Assembly (NCBI GenBank): GCA_032988165.1
Contig: JANTQF010000030.1
Coordinates: 124,001 to 188,000 of the forward strand
Length of the DNA stretch: 64,000 bases
Direction: 5' to 3'
From: Emmonsiellopsis sp. PD_33
Lineage: Eukaryota > Ascomycota > Eurotiomycetes > Onygenales > Ajellomycetaceae
Part shown: positions 46,086-57,313 of the stretch, piece after piece
How positions within the stretch are numbered: position 1 is the stretch's first letter
How the letters are laid out: each line of letters starts with the position of its first letter
Notes under the pieces: model-generated
Database searches by the model: none
What the model saw: only the letters and a program-made list of their open reading frames with translations
Told to the model about the DNA's origin: nothing
Made by a program: the position numbers and the translations under genes

Positions 46086-48694
46086 GTGGAATTGAATTCG
46101 GTCAATCACAGCTTCCAACTACTCTACATGTTGCTTGCCTCTTTTGGCCTACTGCTGGCCGACCGGCGTTCAAAATCTCTCCACTCCCGCCATGAATTTG
46201 GAGGTTGGGCGCTATGAGATTGGGTTCCGCGTGCTTTCCGTGATAACTCGAGGAAACTTTGACCGTTCAACCGCCACACTGGGATTGCTGATGGTTGTCG
46301 GTTTGGACTAGTGCGATATGCATCGTATTGAGAGGGGAGTGGGAAGAAATGCAACTTGTTCCACGAGTAAGAATAGAGTGCAGAAACGTGGAGGGAAACA
46401 ACCAAATCACAAAGCCGGACAACGGGGGAAAGTTGCCTGGGAGCTCATCACACTCGCTCAAACGCACAGAAGCGGGATGGGGGTTGGGGTTGCAGAGCCA
46501 AACCCCGGCGGAGGATTATGCGAGGGGATGGATTGGGAGGTGGGCCTAGCGAAATACTGGGGTAGAGTAGCGGCATCGTCATGGCCTATGGCTGTTGAAT
46601 ATACATGGAGCAGTTTTCAAACAAAAAGAACATGATATTTGCTGAACAATCTACAAGCCGAGAGGCCAGAGCAGTCCTGATCTGCATTGGATTTGGCATT
46701 GTTCTCTCTGGCTGGGCTGATTTGGAAACGGTCCAGACAGATAACAATCGGATACCTCATGATAGATCATGAGAGAGGACGACTGAAAACACGTGCCGAA
46801 ACACCGCGAGCGCTGGGCCGTGGCTCGTAGGTGGGCCGTGGCTATAGCGGGTGGGGCGCGGCCAGTCTGGACTCGGCACTTCCCCATCCACCGCAGGCAC
46901 CATGACGCAATGCCAAGACGCGTGGCATTAGCCTAAACCTTACTCCCACACCAGCGATACACCGACTTTCCTGCTGCTGCTCCTGCTCTGCGCGAAGGTG
47001 TCATTGGTAATGCGCAATGGGTAATTTCATTTCAACATTTGTAAGACGTGCAGGCCGATCGGCGTTTCAATCGTCACTGGCCGGCGCTGGACGAAACAAA
47101 AAGTCGAGTTTGATTAGCCTAGATTTCTTCTGTGCAGGGAGTCCGAGGGAGCGATTCCAATCAACGGCTCGAATTACGTCGTCCGGCCCGCCCGCCACCA
47201 CGGGTGGATGCTGTGTTCTCGGCGCTGGGGAAGAAGCTCTGGCTAAGCTTGGAGTTTCCGTCTGGGCTCGTTGGCGATGGGTTTGGCAATGCAACCTGCA
47301 AGATGGATGCATGCGCAGCGTAGCTTTCAGATTCCAGACGCCCGTCCAGTTGGAATGTAGAATATATGTGCATAGTGCAGTAGGAAGAGAGGCCGTTACC
47401 GAGGAACCGAAGAGGGCGTCTTTGTTCGTCGCAAGCAGGTTTTTCGAAGAGAATTATGGAACACGATGGAGTCTGATAGAGGAGCCATGGTCATCGCACG
47501 AGGAGGCGGAAGTCTGTCGGAAACTCAAAAGGAAAAGGAAAACACCGTCAACGGCAATCTCGCAGCCAGTGGGCGGTGCTGGCGTCAACCCTCAAGCGCC
47601 AAAGGGAGGTAATTCGTGGCTGCGAGGCCCTCTCCTTGCACGGCGTGTTTTTAGTGCAACCAGGGGCGCCATCGACAATCCCCGGGTCCAGTCCTTTTTT
47701 TTATTAACACTCGTTTGTTCCCTCCTTCTCCTCGTTGCCTTCTTTTCCTCGTCTCGATTCTGCGACGAGACTCGCGTATCTCCAAACAAACACAGGCGTC
47801 GGATGGATTGAGGCTGAGAAGCAGGAGTAAGTTTTCCGGGTGGGTTTATCTCATTATGCGTTCATGCTTACCTTAATCCCCATTTGCTTTTGCGGCCTTT
47901 TGCCCTGTCCCAGCATTAATAATTCCCGCCAGTCTGCGCTGGGACGAGGGGCGAGAGGCGCAGACGGCGACAGGCTCAAGGTTTGCTGGCAGCCCAAACC
48001 CATCCCCTTAAGCCATAACGTCATCCTGCAAAATCGCCCTCCCCCACCCCATCTCCACCCTGGGCAGTCCTTTTTTTCTCTGTGTGCTTTTTGTTCTTTC
48101 ATTCTTTGCTCTCGCGCTCTCCTGTGTTCAACTTGCAAGGCTGCAATCTCTTTGTTGTTGAGGCACTACTCTTGCCGCTGTGGCCAAGACCTGATTGCTA
48201 ATACTAATATCCTCCTCAAAGGCCCTACGTCACTCCACCACGCGCGGGTCTGCCCCTATATCCTCGCCCAAGCCACTACCCGGCTCATCTGCGCGCTTTC
48301 ATACGGGCTTGCGCTCATATCGCTCCCGTCAAGGCCAAATATAGACTCGGTTGTCCGGCGTGGTTACTTATCGCGCTGAGTGGCGTGACTGCAATCGCTC
48401 GTTCTGCCCCTGTTGTTGCTGGGGTTCCATCAGCCACTTTGATACATCAACAACCCCCCATAACCGCCATTCCTTCGGTACATTCCTTGTCGCCACTTAA
48501 TCCACTATATATATCCACTCCAGATGCGGTGTTGTACGTTGCTGTCGGGCAAACCATGACTGCCTCACATTCGTCTCTTGTTGGAGCATGGCGTACTGGT
48601 GCCCTCTGGACTATGATTGTTATATGACATCACTCCAGCTATAAATCACCTTGTGCTTCGTCGAAATCGCATACACCATCGACTTGTTTAGATC
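46086..48694 (+). promoter_or_regulatory. Long gene-free region upstream of the phosphatase gene
   Basis: About 2.6 kb lie between COX16 and the next start codon. Several open frames occur, the longest at 47017-47811 (264 codons), but none has a recognisable domain. The right half has pyrimidine-rich tracts (about 47700-47760 and 48065-48130) typical of fungal leader and promoter sequence. I read it as an extended promoter with a long 5' leader of the phosphatase gene. A small lineage-specific gene or a long non-coding RNA cannot be excluded. Confidence 0.4.
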
Positions 48695-51370
48695 ATGTCG
48701 GCGACCACCGCTACTTTACCCTCTCCCGGAACATGGAGCCCTGGTGTTGGCCCCAACCCCTCGACCACTCCTCTCGGAATGCCGCCAAGAACGCCCTCAT
48801 CCGTCGGGCAGATAACCGCCCCCATGCTTGGTGCGGGAACACTCTCTCCAACATTCTTTCGCGACTCATGCGCCAATAACTATTTTGGCATTGTCGAATA
48901 TACCTCGTCCAACCCTCCAAATTCATCACCTGTTATACACACGCGAAAGAGTTGGAACTTCCCTTCAGCGTCGCCAAACCCAGTGCACAGCAATCGCAAC
49001 TTTACAGAACCAAACACGGAGTTTGAAGCTTTTAGAAAGCAAGTCGAATCTGTTGGATATATCGCCGGACATAGAGTTTCGTCGAGTTTTGAAAAACAGA
49101 CACAAACCTTGCGAGAATTGGACCGGAAGTCTGAAGAGCGTCGAGACAGGGACTCGCCTGTATCGCCAGGCACAGCAGAGCTTTCGTGGGACTGGCGAAA
49201 GCGGGATGATGATGGCGGCAGGCGTATGAATATCGATCTACCGCAAAATTCCTCCATATCGGGGCTTCGGTCTGCATCCCCGCACATCAACTCCTGCAAT
49301 GTATCGACCCCGCACAGTTCCAACACACCACTTCCCCGTCTAATTGCGCCTTCCCGTATGCTGGAAGGTGATGCCCGCTCCCCTCGTTTCGCATTACCCA
49401 CACATTCTTCCCGCAATTCCTTGTCCGTTAATAGATCGCGCACTCTTCAAAGATCGGAGACTTCGCCTGCAGCTGTGGATCCTGGCGCCGTCACATTTAT
49501 TACCGGTCGTGTTTGCACAGATATATTGAAATCGTCGCCAGACACTACATTACTTCTTGACGTACGCCCATATCCTCAGTTTTCACAAGCAAGGATTAAA
49601 GGAGCCTTGAATCTGTGCATTCCCACGACACTATTGAAACGACCGTCTTTCAACTTGGCGAAGGTAGAAGACACTTTCACCGATGAAGCCGAGAGAAAAC
49701 GATTTACCCGATGGCGGCTGAGCACTCGCATCATTGTATACGATTCAGCTACGAGCCACATGAAGGATGCTTCGACCTTGATAAACGTGCTGAAGAAATT
49801 TACTGGTGAAAGATGGAGTGGTGAACCATTAATCCTTCGCGGCGGATTCTCGCAGTTTTCGGCGGAATTTCCAGATTTCGTTGAGGAAAACACAATCAGC
49901 GAGTCCAGCAATTTTATTGGGCAGCAAAGGTCAATTAGCCTCGCATTACCCAAGCCGTCCTGTATTTCTGGCGGCTGCTCCATCCCTAAATCTACAATGC
50001 CCGTCCATCCGTTCTTTGCAAATATCCGTCAGAATACGGATTTGATCGGGGGTGTTGGGCAAATACCCATCAAACTACCACAAGCCATTACAGGGAAAGC
50101 TCAGGAAGTGTTACCACAATGGCTCTACCGCGCATCTGATGCCAAAGACAATGGCAAATTGGTTTCCGACAGATTTCTGGAGATCGAAAAAGCAGAACAG
50201 CAACGCATGCAGGAGGCGTTGTCAGGAAACGTATCATATGGCCCACCCGAATCAGATTCCCCACAAAAAGCATTCCGCATAGCAGGGTTAGAGAAGGGAG
50301 CGAAGAACCGATACAACAACATATATCCGTATGATCACTCGAGAGTTCGGCTTCAGGGGGTATCGGCTGGCAATTGTGACTATGTGAACGCAAACTACAT
50401 CCAAGCCTCCCGATCAAACAAAAAATACATTGCTACCCAAGCTCCAATACCAGCTACTTTCAATGCAAGTTGACATCCATGTGCTACATAAGAGTGACTA
50501 TCGCTAATTGGTTTTTAGGATTTTTGGCGGGTCATTTGGGAGCAAGACGTCCGAGTGATTGTGATGTTAACGGCAGAATCCGAAGGAGCGCAGGTAAAAT
50601 GCCATTCGTATTGGAAGGCAGCAGACTATGGGCCTTTCATTGTGAAAACCGCTGCTGAGCGACGCATCCCGCTGGACGTCGCGACTCAACCACCCTCGCC
50701 CTCGCAAGCACGGCGACCCAGCCAGAGACGGCTGACCAATCCGCTTACGGCAGGGGAAAAGCTTGATGCCCAGAGGGAACAACAGAGCCCAACAGAGGCA
50801 CCATTTGTGATTGTTCGACATCTGACATTGGCTCATTCTGCGTTCCCGTTCCAACCGATCCGAGAAATCACTCAACTCCAATACTCTCATTGGCCAGATT
50901 TTGGAACGCCGGCGGAACCCATTCACCTTATCAGGCTGATTGAAGAGTGTAACAAAATTGCCAACACTGCTAACGGACGTGCATCACGCGCGGGGTCTAT
51001 CGAACCGGAACCCGAGGGTCAACGACGGATCTTGGTGCATTGTAGTGCAGGATGCGGCAGAACGGGGACGTTCTGTACGGTCGATAGCGTTATTGATATG
51101 TTGAAACGCCAACGGTGCGAGTCAGCGGATCAAACGAAATCCACGGACTGGGTGCACCGCGATGACATTGACTTGATTGCGGCCACAGTTGAAGATTTCC
51201 GACTACAACGGCTTAGCATGGTCCAGAGCCTAAAGCAGTTCGTTCTGTGCTACGAGAGCGTTATAGAATGGATCGCTTCAAGCGAGCCGGAGTTTAGCAC
51301 TGTTGATCGCCGTCTGCTAGGAAGTGCGGGCGACAACAGAAGCATTGCAAGACGAAGTTACCATGAGTAA
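48695..51370 (+). CDS. Rhodanese-like plus protein tyrosine phosphatase protein
   Basis: Exons 48695-50464 and 50519-51370 give 873 residues. The N-terminal 260 residues are Ser/Pro-rich and probably disordered. A rhodanese-like domain follows (about 265-405: LLLDVRPYPQFSQARIKGALN ... LILRGGFSQF); its usual catalytic cysteine position is occupied within ILRGG, so it is probably a non-catalytic docking module. The classical tyrosine phosphatase domain covers about 500-860, with NRYNNIYPYDHSRV, YVNANYI, ATQAP and catalytic HCSAGCGRTG (H764, C765). This layout recalls fission-yeast Pyp1/Pyp2 and related enzymes that act on stress MAP kinases; target here is inferred. The intron 50465-50518 begins with GCAAGT, a GC donor needed to reach the conserved FNDFWRVIWEQ. 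Confidence 0.87.
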
Positions 51371-52307
51371 GAGGAGGGCATTGCAGCGCTTTGCGGCTCC
51401 TCGTTTTATGAGATATGACATGCATACATTTTTTATTGCTATAATCATTGCTGGCATTATTAATATCTTTCTCCTCCGGAATCTGTTTGCTCTGATAGTT
51501 TTTTTTTTCGTTGCTCCTTCGAGGGTCTTTTTTCCCTTTTTTTTTATTATTATAAAACCGGCGTATATTTCCATGAGGAAAGCAGGAAAACTTGTCACGG
51601 CTGTACATAGTTACCTCTTATTTTTATCCTGTATAGTTAGACCACCGGAAGCTGCATGATTTATTTCTACCTCCTCTACCGGGCATCGAAGCATTATATA
51701 AGGGCGTTTTCGCCGAATTTGTAAAATGGTGATATAGTCGCATAATTTGTATCTGATAAACGCACCACCCAGCAGAACATCCATAGATCTCTATCCAACG
51801 GACTAAAAAATGAATCAATTTCATCCTGGTCCCCTCCAGGCAGCAAAAGTCTGAGCCTCAAACATCGGGAAGCTCAGAAGCTGGTGGCCAATCCTCCGCC
51901 TGTTCTGCCTGCTCGCTGAACTAGTTCGTTGGCTCGCCTGCCAAACCTAACCACAACGTCAATGAACCGCCTCTCGTACTTATACCCGCGCACGCCCTCC
52001 CACAATGAGAGCAGACGCGGTTTTTAATGTCAACAGCCATATCCTGAAAGCCTGTTTGTGCTTCTGATACATACAGAATCACAGTGTTGCGATGAGTGGT
52101 GCTCTCTCTGCCTTCGCCCTGGCCTGATTGTCCTTGACCTTGTCAGGCACAACAGACACATAGAGACATACATTGAATTCCTCCACGCCCCTCATATTTA
52201 ATTCTGCTATGCACAGCTAGTCTTGTCTTTGCTACAACCAAACCATCTGATCCCCCATCCCTCCATATCAAAAGAAAGCAAAGCAAAAAAACAAAACCCC
52301 AAAAAAA
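51371..52307 (+). promoter_or_regulatory. Phosphatase 3' region and F-box gene promoter
   Basis: The 937 bases between two plus-strand genes begin with T-rich sequence (T runs near 51500-51550) that fits 3' untranslated and polyadenylation signals. They end with an A-rich leader just before 52308. No gene is supported. Confidence 0.4.
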
Positions 52308-54367
52308 ATGTCCCTCCTCGACCTCCCCCCCGAACTCCTCCAGCCAATCCTAGGCTTCTGCACAACAACCAGCAGCCTCCAAGCCGCCTACTCATGCAAA
52401 ACCCTCTTCTCCCTCCTCTCAAGCTACCGCAGGGGACTCCTCCACCACCTCTCCCAGCTGCCAGGATATACACCCGAGCTCGAGACTAAGCCCAACCCAG
52501 AGCTCTTCCTCGAGCTACGGAGACGCGCAGCATCGCAGCTATGCGGCGCCGACATGCACGCCGACATGGACGTGTATACGTTCGAGGGCGGGCCAATCGA
52601 CACGCGCGCGTCTGCTATCCGGTCATGGTCCGCGTGCAACGGGCCCAATGTGGCGCTGGTGCAGAAGGGGAGTCAGCGCGTTTGCCTGTATGACCTCTCG
52701 TCTGGGAAACTGACGCCGTATGCTGTGCTTGAGCCGGTTGTGATGTTTCCGGGGAAGATCGAGGTGCTGCTGATTGTGTTTAGTGATGATGGGATGGTGT
52801 CTGTGTTGCAGAGATATACGCCGCTTGAGGAGACTGAGAGGGGGGGTGATGAGGGCGGGGGCGATGAACGTGCTGGTAACGAGGGGAGCAATAGCGGTAG
52901 CAGCAGTAGCAGTCAACACTTTGTGGAGGAGGCGATGAGGCCGTATCGCAAGCAGAGTACGCAGCTTGTGCATTATCGCCGGAGCCCGAAGTCGTCACGG
53001 TTTTCCCGCGTGACGATCTCTGCTTTCCCGGCGCAGGATGAATATCGCCCATTAGCCCTGGCTGTGGCGCATAGATACCTGGCTGCGATATCCTGGCAGC
53101 ATAAGGAGGATCCCGATAGGCGGATGGTTGTCATCCACCCGGCGCATCCGGATTCCAGTTTGGACAAGATGAAGATAGCATGTGAGTAGGGCATTAAGCA
53201 AACTTCCCCCCCCCCTATTTTTTTCTCCTTTTTTTATGCATAATTGTTCCTAACATATCTATAGACCAAGTCTACAACGACTGCCCGATAATCGACGACG
53301 AAGGCACAATGCCCTACGACAACCGCTACCAACGTCCACGAAATACAGGCGACATAGAACCCATCGTCCAAATGTCTTTCAACGACAACGACTCCCAGCT
53401 CCTCTACTCCTATCCCTCATCAGCAATATACAAGCACTTCCAACGCATCAACCTCGACTACGGCTCCGTCAACCAAACCAGCGGCCTACTCCGCAACATC
53501 TGCCTCGTCCGTTACTACCCCGACATGAACAGGGACGAGCTAAACTTCGCAATCGCAATCCCCTTCTTCAGCACGCACCGCACCTACCACGCCACCCCGG
53601 CCCTCGAGATGTGCCACTGGCGCTACCTCTCCCTCGGCACGGCACGGGAGGGCACCGACCACCGCCTCGTCGCCTGCCTACTCCGCTCCGAAGCGCACTG
53701 CCGCTCCGCCCACTGCCAGCACATAGAGAACCTGGACCGCGGCCGCCGCTTTATAGAGTGGACGGTCGTCGCCCGTCTGGCCGACTTCAGCATGAGCGAT
53801 AGCTCGCTGCCCGGGATCGTGGCGACATCACCGCGCTCCACGCGCATTGCCATTGCCAACTGGAAGACGATTAGTATCTGGCCGCTGCTGCCTGAGGCGG
53901 TGATTGACGGGGATACTACTGGTGGCGGGGGGGATTATTATCCGCAGAATATGATTGATGAGACGACGGGGGCGGTGGCGTTGAGCCCGATTGTGCTGCG
54001 GTCTGAGGCTGTGGTTTTTATGCTGAGGTTTACGGAGAGGGAGGATGAGCTTGTTGCGTTGACGGATCGGGGGGTGGTGAGGTGGGATGTTGGGCCGCGG
54101 GCGAGCGGGGGGAGGGGGGAGGTTTTGGGCGTCCCGCCGCAGGTGGAGGTTGGGGAGGAGAGTGAGAGTGAGAGTGAGAGCGAGGAGGAGATGGAGGGGG
54201 AGGAGGAGAGGGATGATGGGGAGGATGGGAGTGAGATGTCTGTTGATGAAGATGAGCACGAAGATGAAGACGAAGATGATGATGATGATGATGACGATGA
54301 TGATGATGATGACGATGATGATGATGATGAAGATGAAGACGAAGATATGGAAGATGACAGTGAATAA
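52308..54367 (+). CDS. F-box protein with long acidic polyaspartate tail
   Basis: Exons 52308-53181 and 53265-54367 give 658 residues. The first 45 residues form an F-box (LLDLPPELLQPILGFCTTTSSLQAAYSCKTL), suggesting a substrate adaptor of an SCF ubiquitin ligase. The middle has no repeats I can name; short strand-like patterns (SFNDNDSQLLYSYPSS, GIVATSPRSTRIAIANWKTISIWPL) might be propeller-like blades but this is weak. The last about 75 residues are almost only Asp and Glu, coded by GAT/GAC/GAA runs at 54140-54360, a composition prone to length change. The intron is GT-AG with long C and T runs. The substrate is unknown. Confidence 0.72.
54255..54360 (+). repeat. GAT/GAA codon repeat coding for poly-Asp/Glu
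   Basis: A near-perfect run of GAT triplets with scattered GAC and GAA units lies at the end of the F-box gene. It stays in frame, so length change would alter the acidic tail without a frameshift. Confidence 0.8.
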
Positions 54368-54978
54368 AAAAAAGGAAACAAACTCTTTCAGATCAGGAAT
54401 TAAAGGGCATCAAGACCAAATTCATCCCCCCCCCCTTTTTTTTACACCTAACCACCCACCACCCATAAAAAGTGTAAATGCAAAAACGACCCCCATGAAT
54501 TGGGAAATTAGCCAGAGAGAGTGAAATTAATGATGAAATTAATGTCTAAATAAAGCAAGCAGGCCTTGATGGATGGATGGATGGATGGAGAGAGTATTCA
54601 TTATCAATTGCTAAAAAATATTCCTGGTCCTTTTGTTGAATCCACCCTGGTTTATCTGGTTATAGGTGATATATTAGGGAGAGGAAGTCATATCGGGTCA
54701 TAGTTAATCAGATCTCCAGGGCTCAGTCTGAAGTAGCGTATATGTATATAACTGTAAGGAGCAAGGGGGACAAGGAGGAAAAGGGCGGGTATTATGTCTG
54801 TTCACCTCTGAATAATTGAGGAGAAATAATATCCACATCTCCCTTCCTCTCCATACGCCCCCGTCTCTTAAATAGACTAAGGTTATTATACATACATATC
54901 CAAACAACAGAGACATTCCTTCCATCCGCATACTTCATAACTTCTACATAAGTTTTGCACATGGATATCCCCCCTCTT
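54368..54978. other. Convergent 3' region with a GATG microsatellite
   Basis: The 611 bases between the F-box gene and EMC10 (convergent) contain a C run near 54427-54436 and a short tandem tetranucleotide repeat (gatg units) at about 54569-54588. No gene is supported. Confidence 0.5.
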
Positions 54979-55680
54979 CTACTCCGCACTCCCAGTAAAT
55001 GCCAAAACACCAATAAGCGCAAGCACCCACCAATACCTATAAAACAAACCAAATCACATTAGCATTTCCCCCCTCCAAACCAAACCCAAAAAAAGATAAC
55101 ATAACCAAACACGAGAGAGGGGAACAAAAACTCACTTCTGCCAAAGCGGCTTCTCAACCTCCGCCTCGGGCACATTCCCATCCTCCCTCAAGACCACCGG
55201 CCGATTCAGCTGCGGATTGGGAGCTGTGTTCGGCCGCACGAACTCGATTCGTAACGGCTGCCCTGACGATGATGATCCCTTCTTATTCTTATCCCCTCCT
55301 ACTACCACTGCCTCCTCCCCCGCCGATACAGCAGCTTGGTATACATTCCCGTCCGCGTCCAGATGCAGTGTGAGCGTCTGCGCGGGACTGGCGAATTGCG
55401 AGAGGGAGGTTAGGGTTCCTGACCAGGTGGAGGGGGAGGGGGAGAGGCCAATGCGGACGAGGGGGGTGGTGGAGTCGGAGGAGTCGGAGGGTTGTTGAGG
55501 GGGTGTGTAGGAGACGATTGTCGATTTGAGGGTGGAGGGGTTGTAGGTGATTTGGGCGAGGGGGGAGGGGGATGAAGAGGGGGAGAGCGGCCAGTAGAAT
55601 ATTTCTGTCGATACTGAGGAGGCGGAGGTGAGGGCGGAGAGGGAGAGGGAGAGGGAGAGGAGGGAGAGGGAGAGGCGCAT
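54979..55680 (-). CDS. EMC10: ER membrane protein complex subunit 10 (EMC10)
   Basis: Exons 55680-55136 and 55036-54979 give 200 residues. EMC10 is the lumen-facing subunit of the ER membrane insertase EMC. The N terminus is a signal peptide made of Leu/Ser alternation (MRLSLSLLSLSLSLSALTSA). The central domain ends in the conserved IEFVRPNTAPNPQLNRPVVL and EKPLWQK. Exon 2 supplies a C-terminal membrane segment YWWVLALIGVLAFTG, typical of fungal EMC10. The splice joins AA|G to give WQKYWW. The family match rests on the RPN...PVVL and C-terminal YWW pattern. The gene converges with the F-box gene. Confidence 0.75.
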
Positions 55681-57313
55681 GGTGGGCGCTGGAAGAGAGG
55701 CGCGTCAGGGTTGGCCAACGATCGGGTTGAGGGCGTGGTTAGGGGGTTGATTAGTGGTGATGAGGAGATAGTGGAGGGTGGAATGGGGTGGTTATGCCAT
55801 GCTCCGGGGGTGGACAGCATCAATTGTGGTCGTTGATGTTGGTGTTTGGATATTCAGACGGGAGGCTGGGTCTGAAAGCAGAAGGTTAGGCGACCTTCTA
55901 GAAGGCTGGGTTGCCATTTCGGGACATCTAGCCGAGTTGAGGCTCAGAAACATCAACCTCAACTTCAATTTCAACGTCGACATCTAGTTAACATCTTCTT
56001 CTCTGCGGTTAATTGGCATCAGGTGTCTTGACCAAGCCACTCTACGGTTGACAAACATGATTATGCAGCGTAAGCTAGTTACAATTCCGAAAACAGCACA
56101 AAACGCATTTGCCCCCACGAGCAATCCCGGTCTCGGGCGGTGAGTTGCAAACGGACAAAGACGCGAAGATCCCTCAACCTGCTCTCACGATGGAGGCCGG
56201 CCTAAGCATGCAGCGGCACGTTAGGTCAGCGTGACAGAGTCTTACACATTTCTCCGTGGGGGAGAACTCCCGGGGAGTTGGGGGCTGCCCGGATTGTTTT
56301 CTCCCAGCATATCTTCATCGCGGCCTCAACTCATCGGCTCCACCCTCCACGTCGTTAGGTCCCTGGGATCCCAACACATTGAAAAAGTGGGAACTCTGCA
56401 CACCTGTCATCCGGGGGTCGGGAAGCGCAGCTTGGTTCTAAACCCATTGCACAGATCATCACCAATGCCATGAACTCGAGGCAATTGACTGCTGCCACCC
56501 AGCACACACACACCGCGCACACGGCGTCGCAGATTTCTCCCCACACAACAACACACTCTGTAGGGCCGTATCCGTAGAGAGCTCAGGGCAGAACCCACAA
56601 TTATCTCTGGCAGCTCTGGCAGACTGGGACTGTTATTATTAGTGTCGGTGGCGGTGGGGTCTCGTCTCTCTTGGCCCCAGGTCCAGAGCAAAACAAGCAA
56701 GGAAAACCGTCGAGGATCAGCTGTTGTGGTCGGACGAGAGCAGACGGTGTGTAAAAGTCAACCACATAAAAGCGTAGAAAGGGCCGCAGGTTGCGCGGTT
56801 GGGATAACAATTCCAAAAACAATCCCACGCTCCTCCATCCTCCGTCTTCCCGTTACATACAAAAACAAACTCCCCCGCGGTCCCGTCGCCCAATTGCTGT
56901 GCTGGTGAGCCGGCTAGTTAGTTATCTCAGCAGGCTGCATTGTTGCTGCTGGCTGTTCGCATTTCTCATCGCGGCTTTCGCTGCTTCGGTTCGTGTGTGG
57001 TACGTGAGACTCGGCGGCGGCGTCCAGTCCCCCTCGTTGCCCGCCAGCATCCCCCTGACAAGTTGACAAGTTGACGCCCATCACGCCTCCCACGCCCCAG
57101 ACGACGACGCCGCCGCGAGGGGAAAAGCTTGCTGGTCATCGGACTGACCTGTTGCTAGATCAAGCGGTTCTAGACCTGCGCTTCCGCCGTGCTTGGCTCC
57201 AATCCCCCGGCCTGCTGCTGGTTATCCCAAGCCTCCCCGCGTCGCGCCCAGGCAGCCTGCATATCGTGAAATCTGAAGACTAGAAATAAAGGCCGCCCCC
57301 TCTCGCATCCGCC
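55681..57313. promoter_or_regulatory. Divergent promoter region between EMC10 and the FGGY kinase gene
   Basis: About 1.6 kb lie between the two divergent start codons. Many short open frames on both strands lack domain features. The sequence directly upstream of EMC10 is strongly strand-asymmetric (G-rich on the plus strand, C/T-rich on the minus) at about 55410-55780. No RNA gene or repeat was recognised. Confidence 0.4.

Noticed and set aside
47017..47811. Plus-strand open frame of 264 codons in the gap before the phosphatase gene
   Set aside because: No recognisable domain, mixed composition and overlapping open frames on both strands. It lies in a pyrimidine-rich leader-like region. Kept only as a possibility in the description of the gap.
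53828..54381. Minus-strand frames of about 145 codons, one almost pure serine
   Set aside because: The serine run is the reverse reading of the GAT/GAC aspartate repeat of the F-box gene. No independent support.
55410..55823. Pro/Ser-rich minus-strand frame of 137 codons
   Set aside because: It overlaps the EMC10 signal peptide and central exon in another frame. Low-complexity composition is explained by the strand asymmetry.
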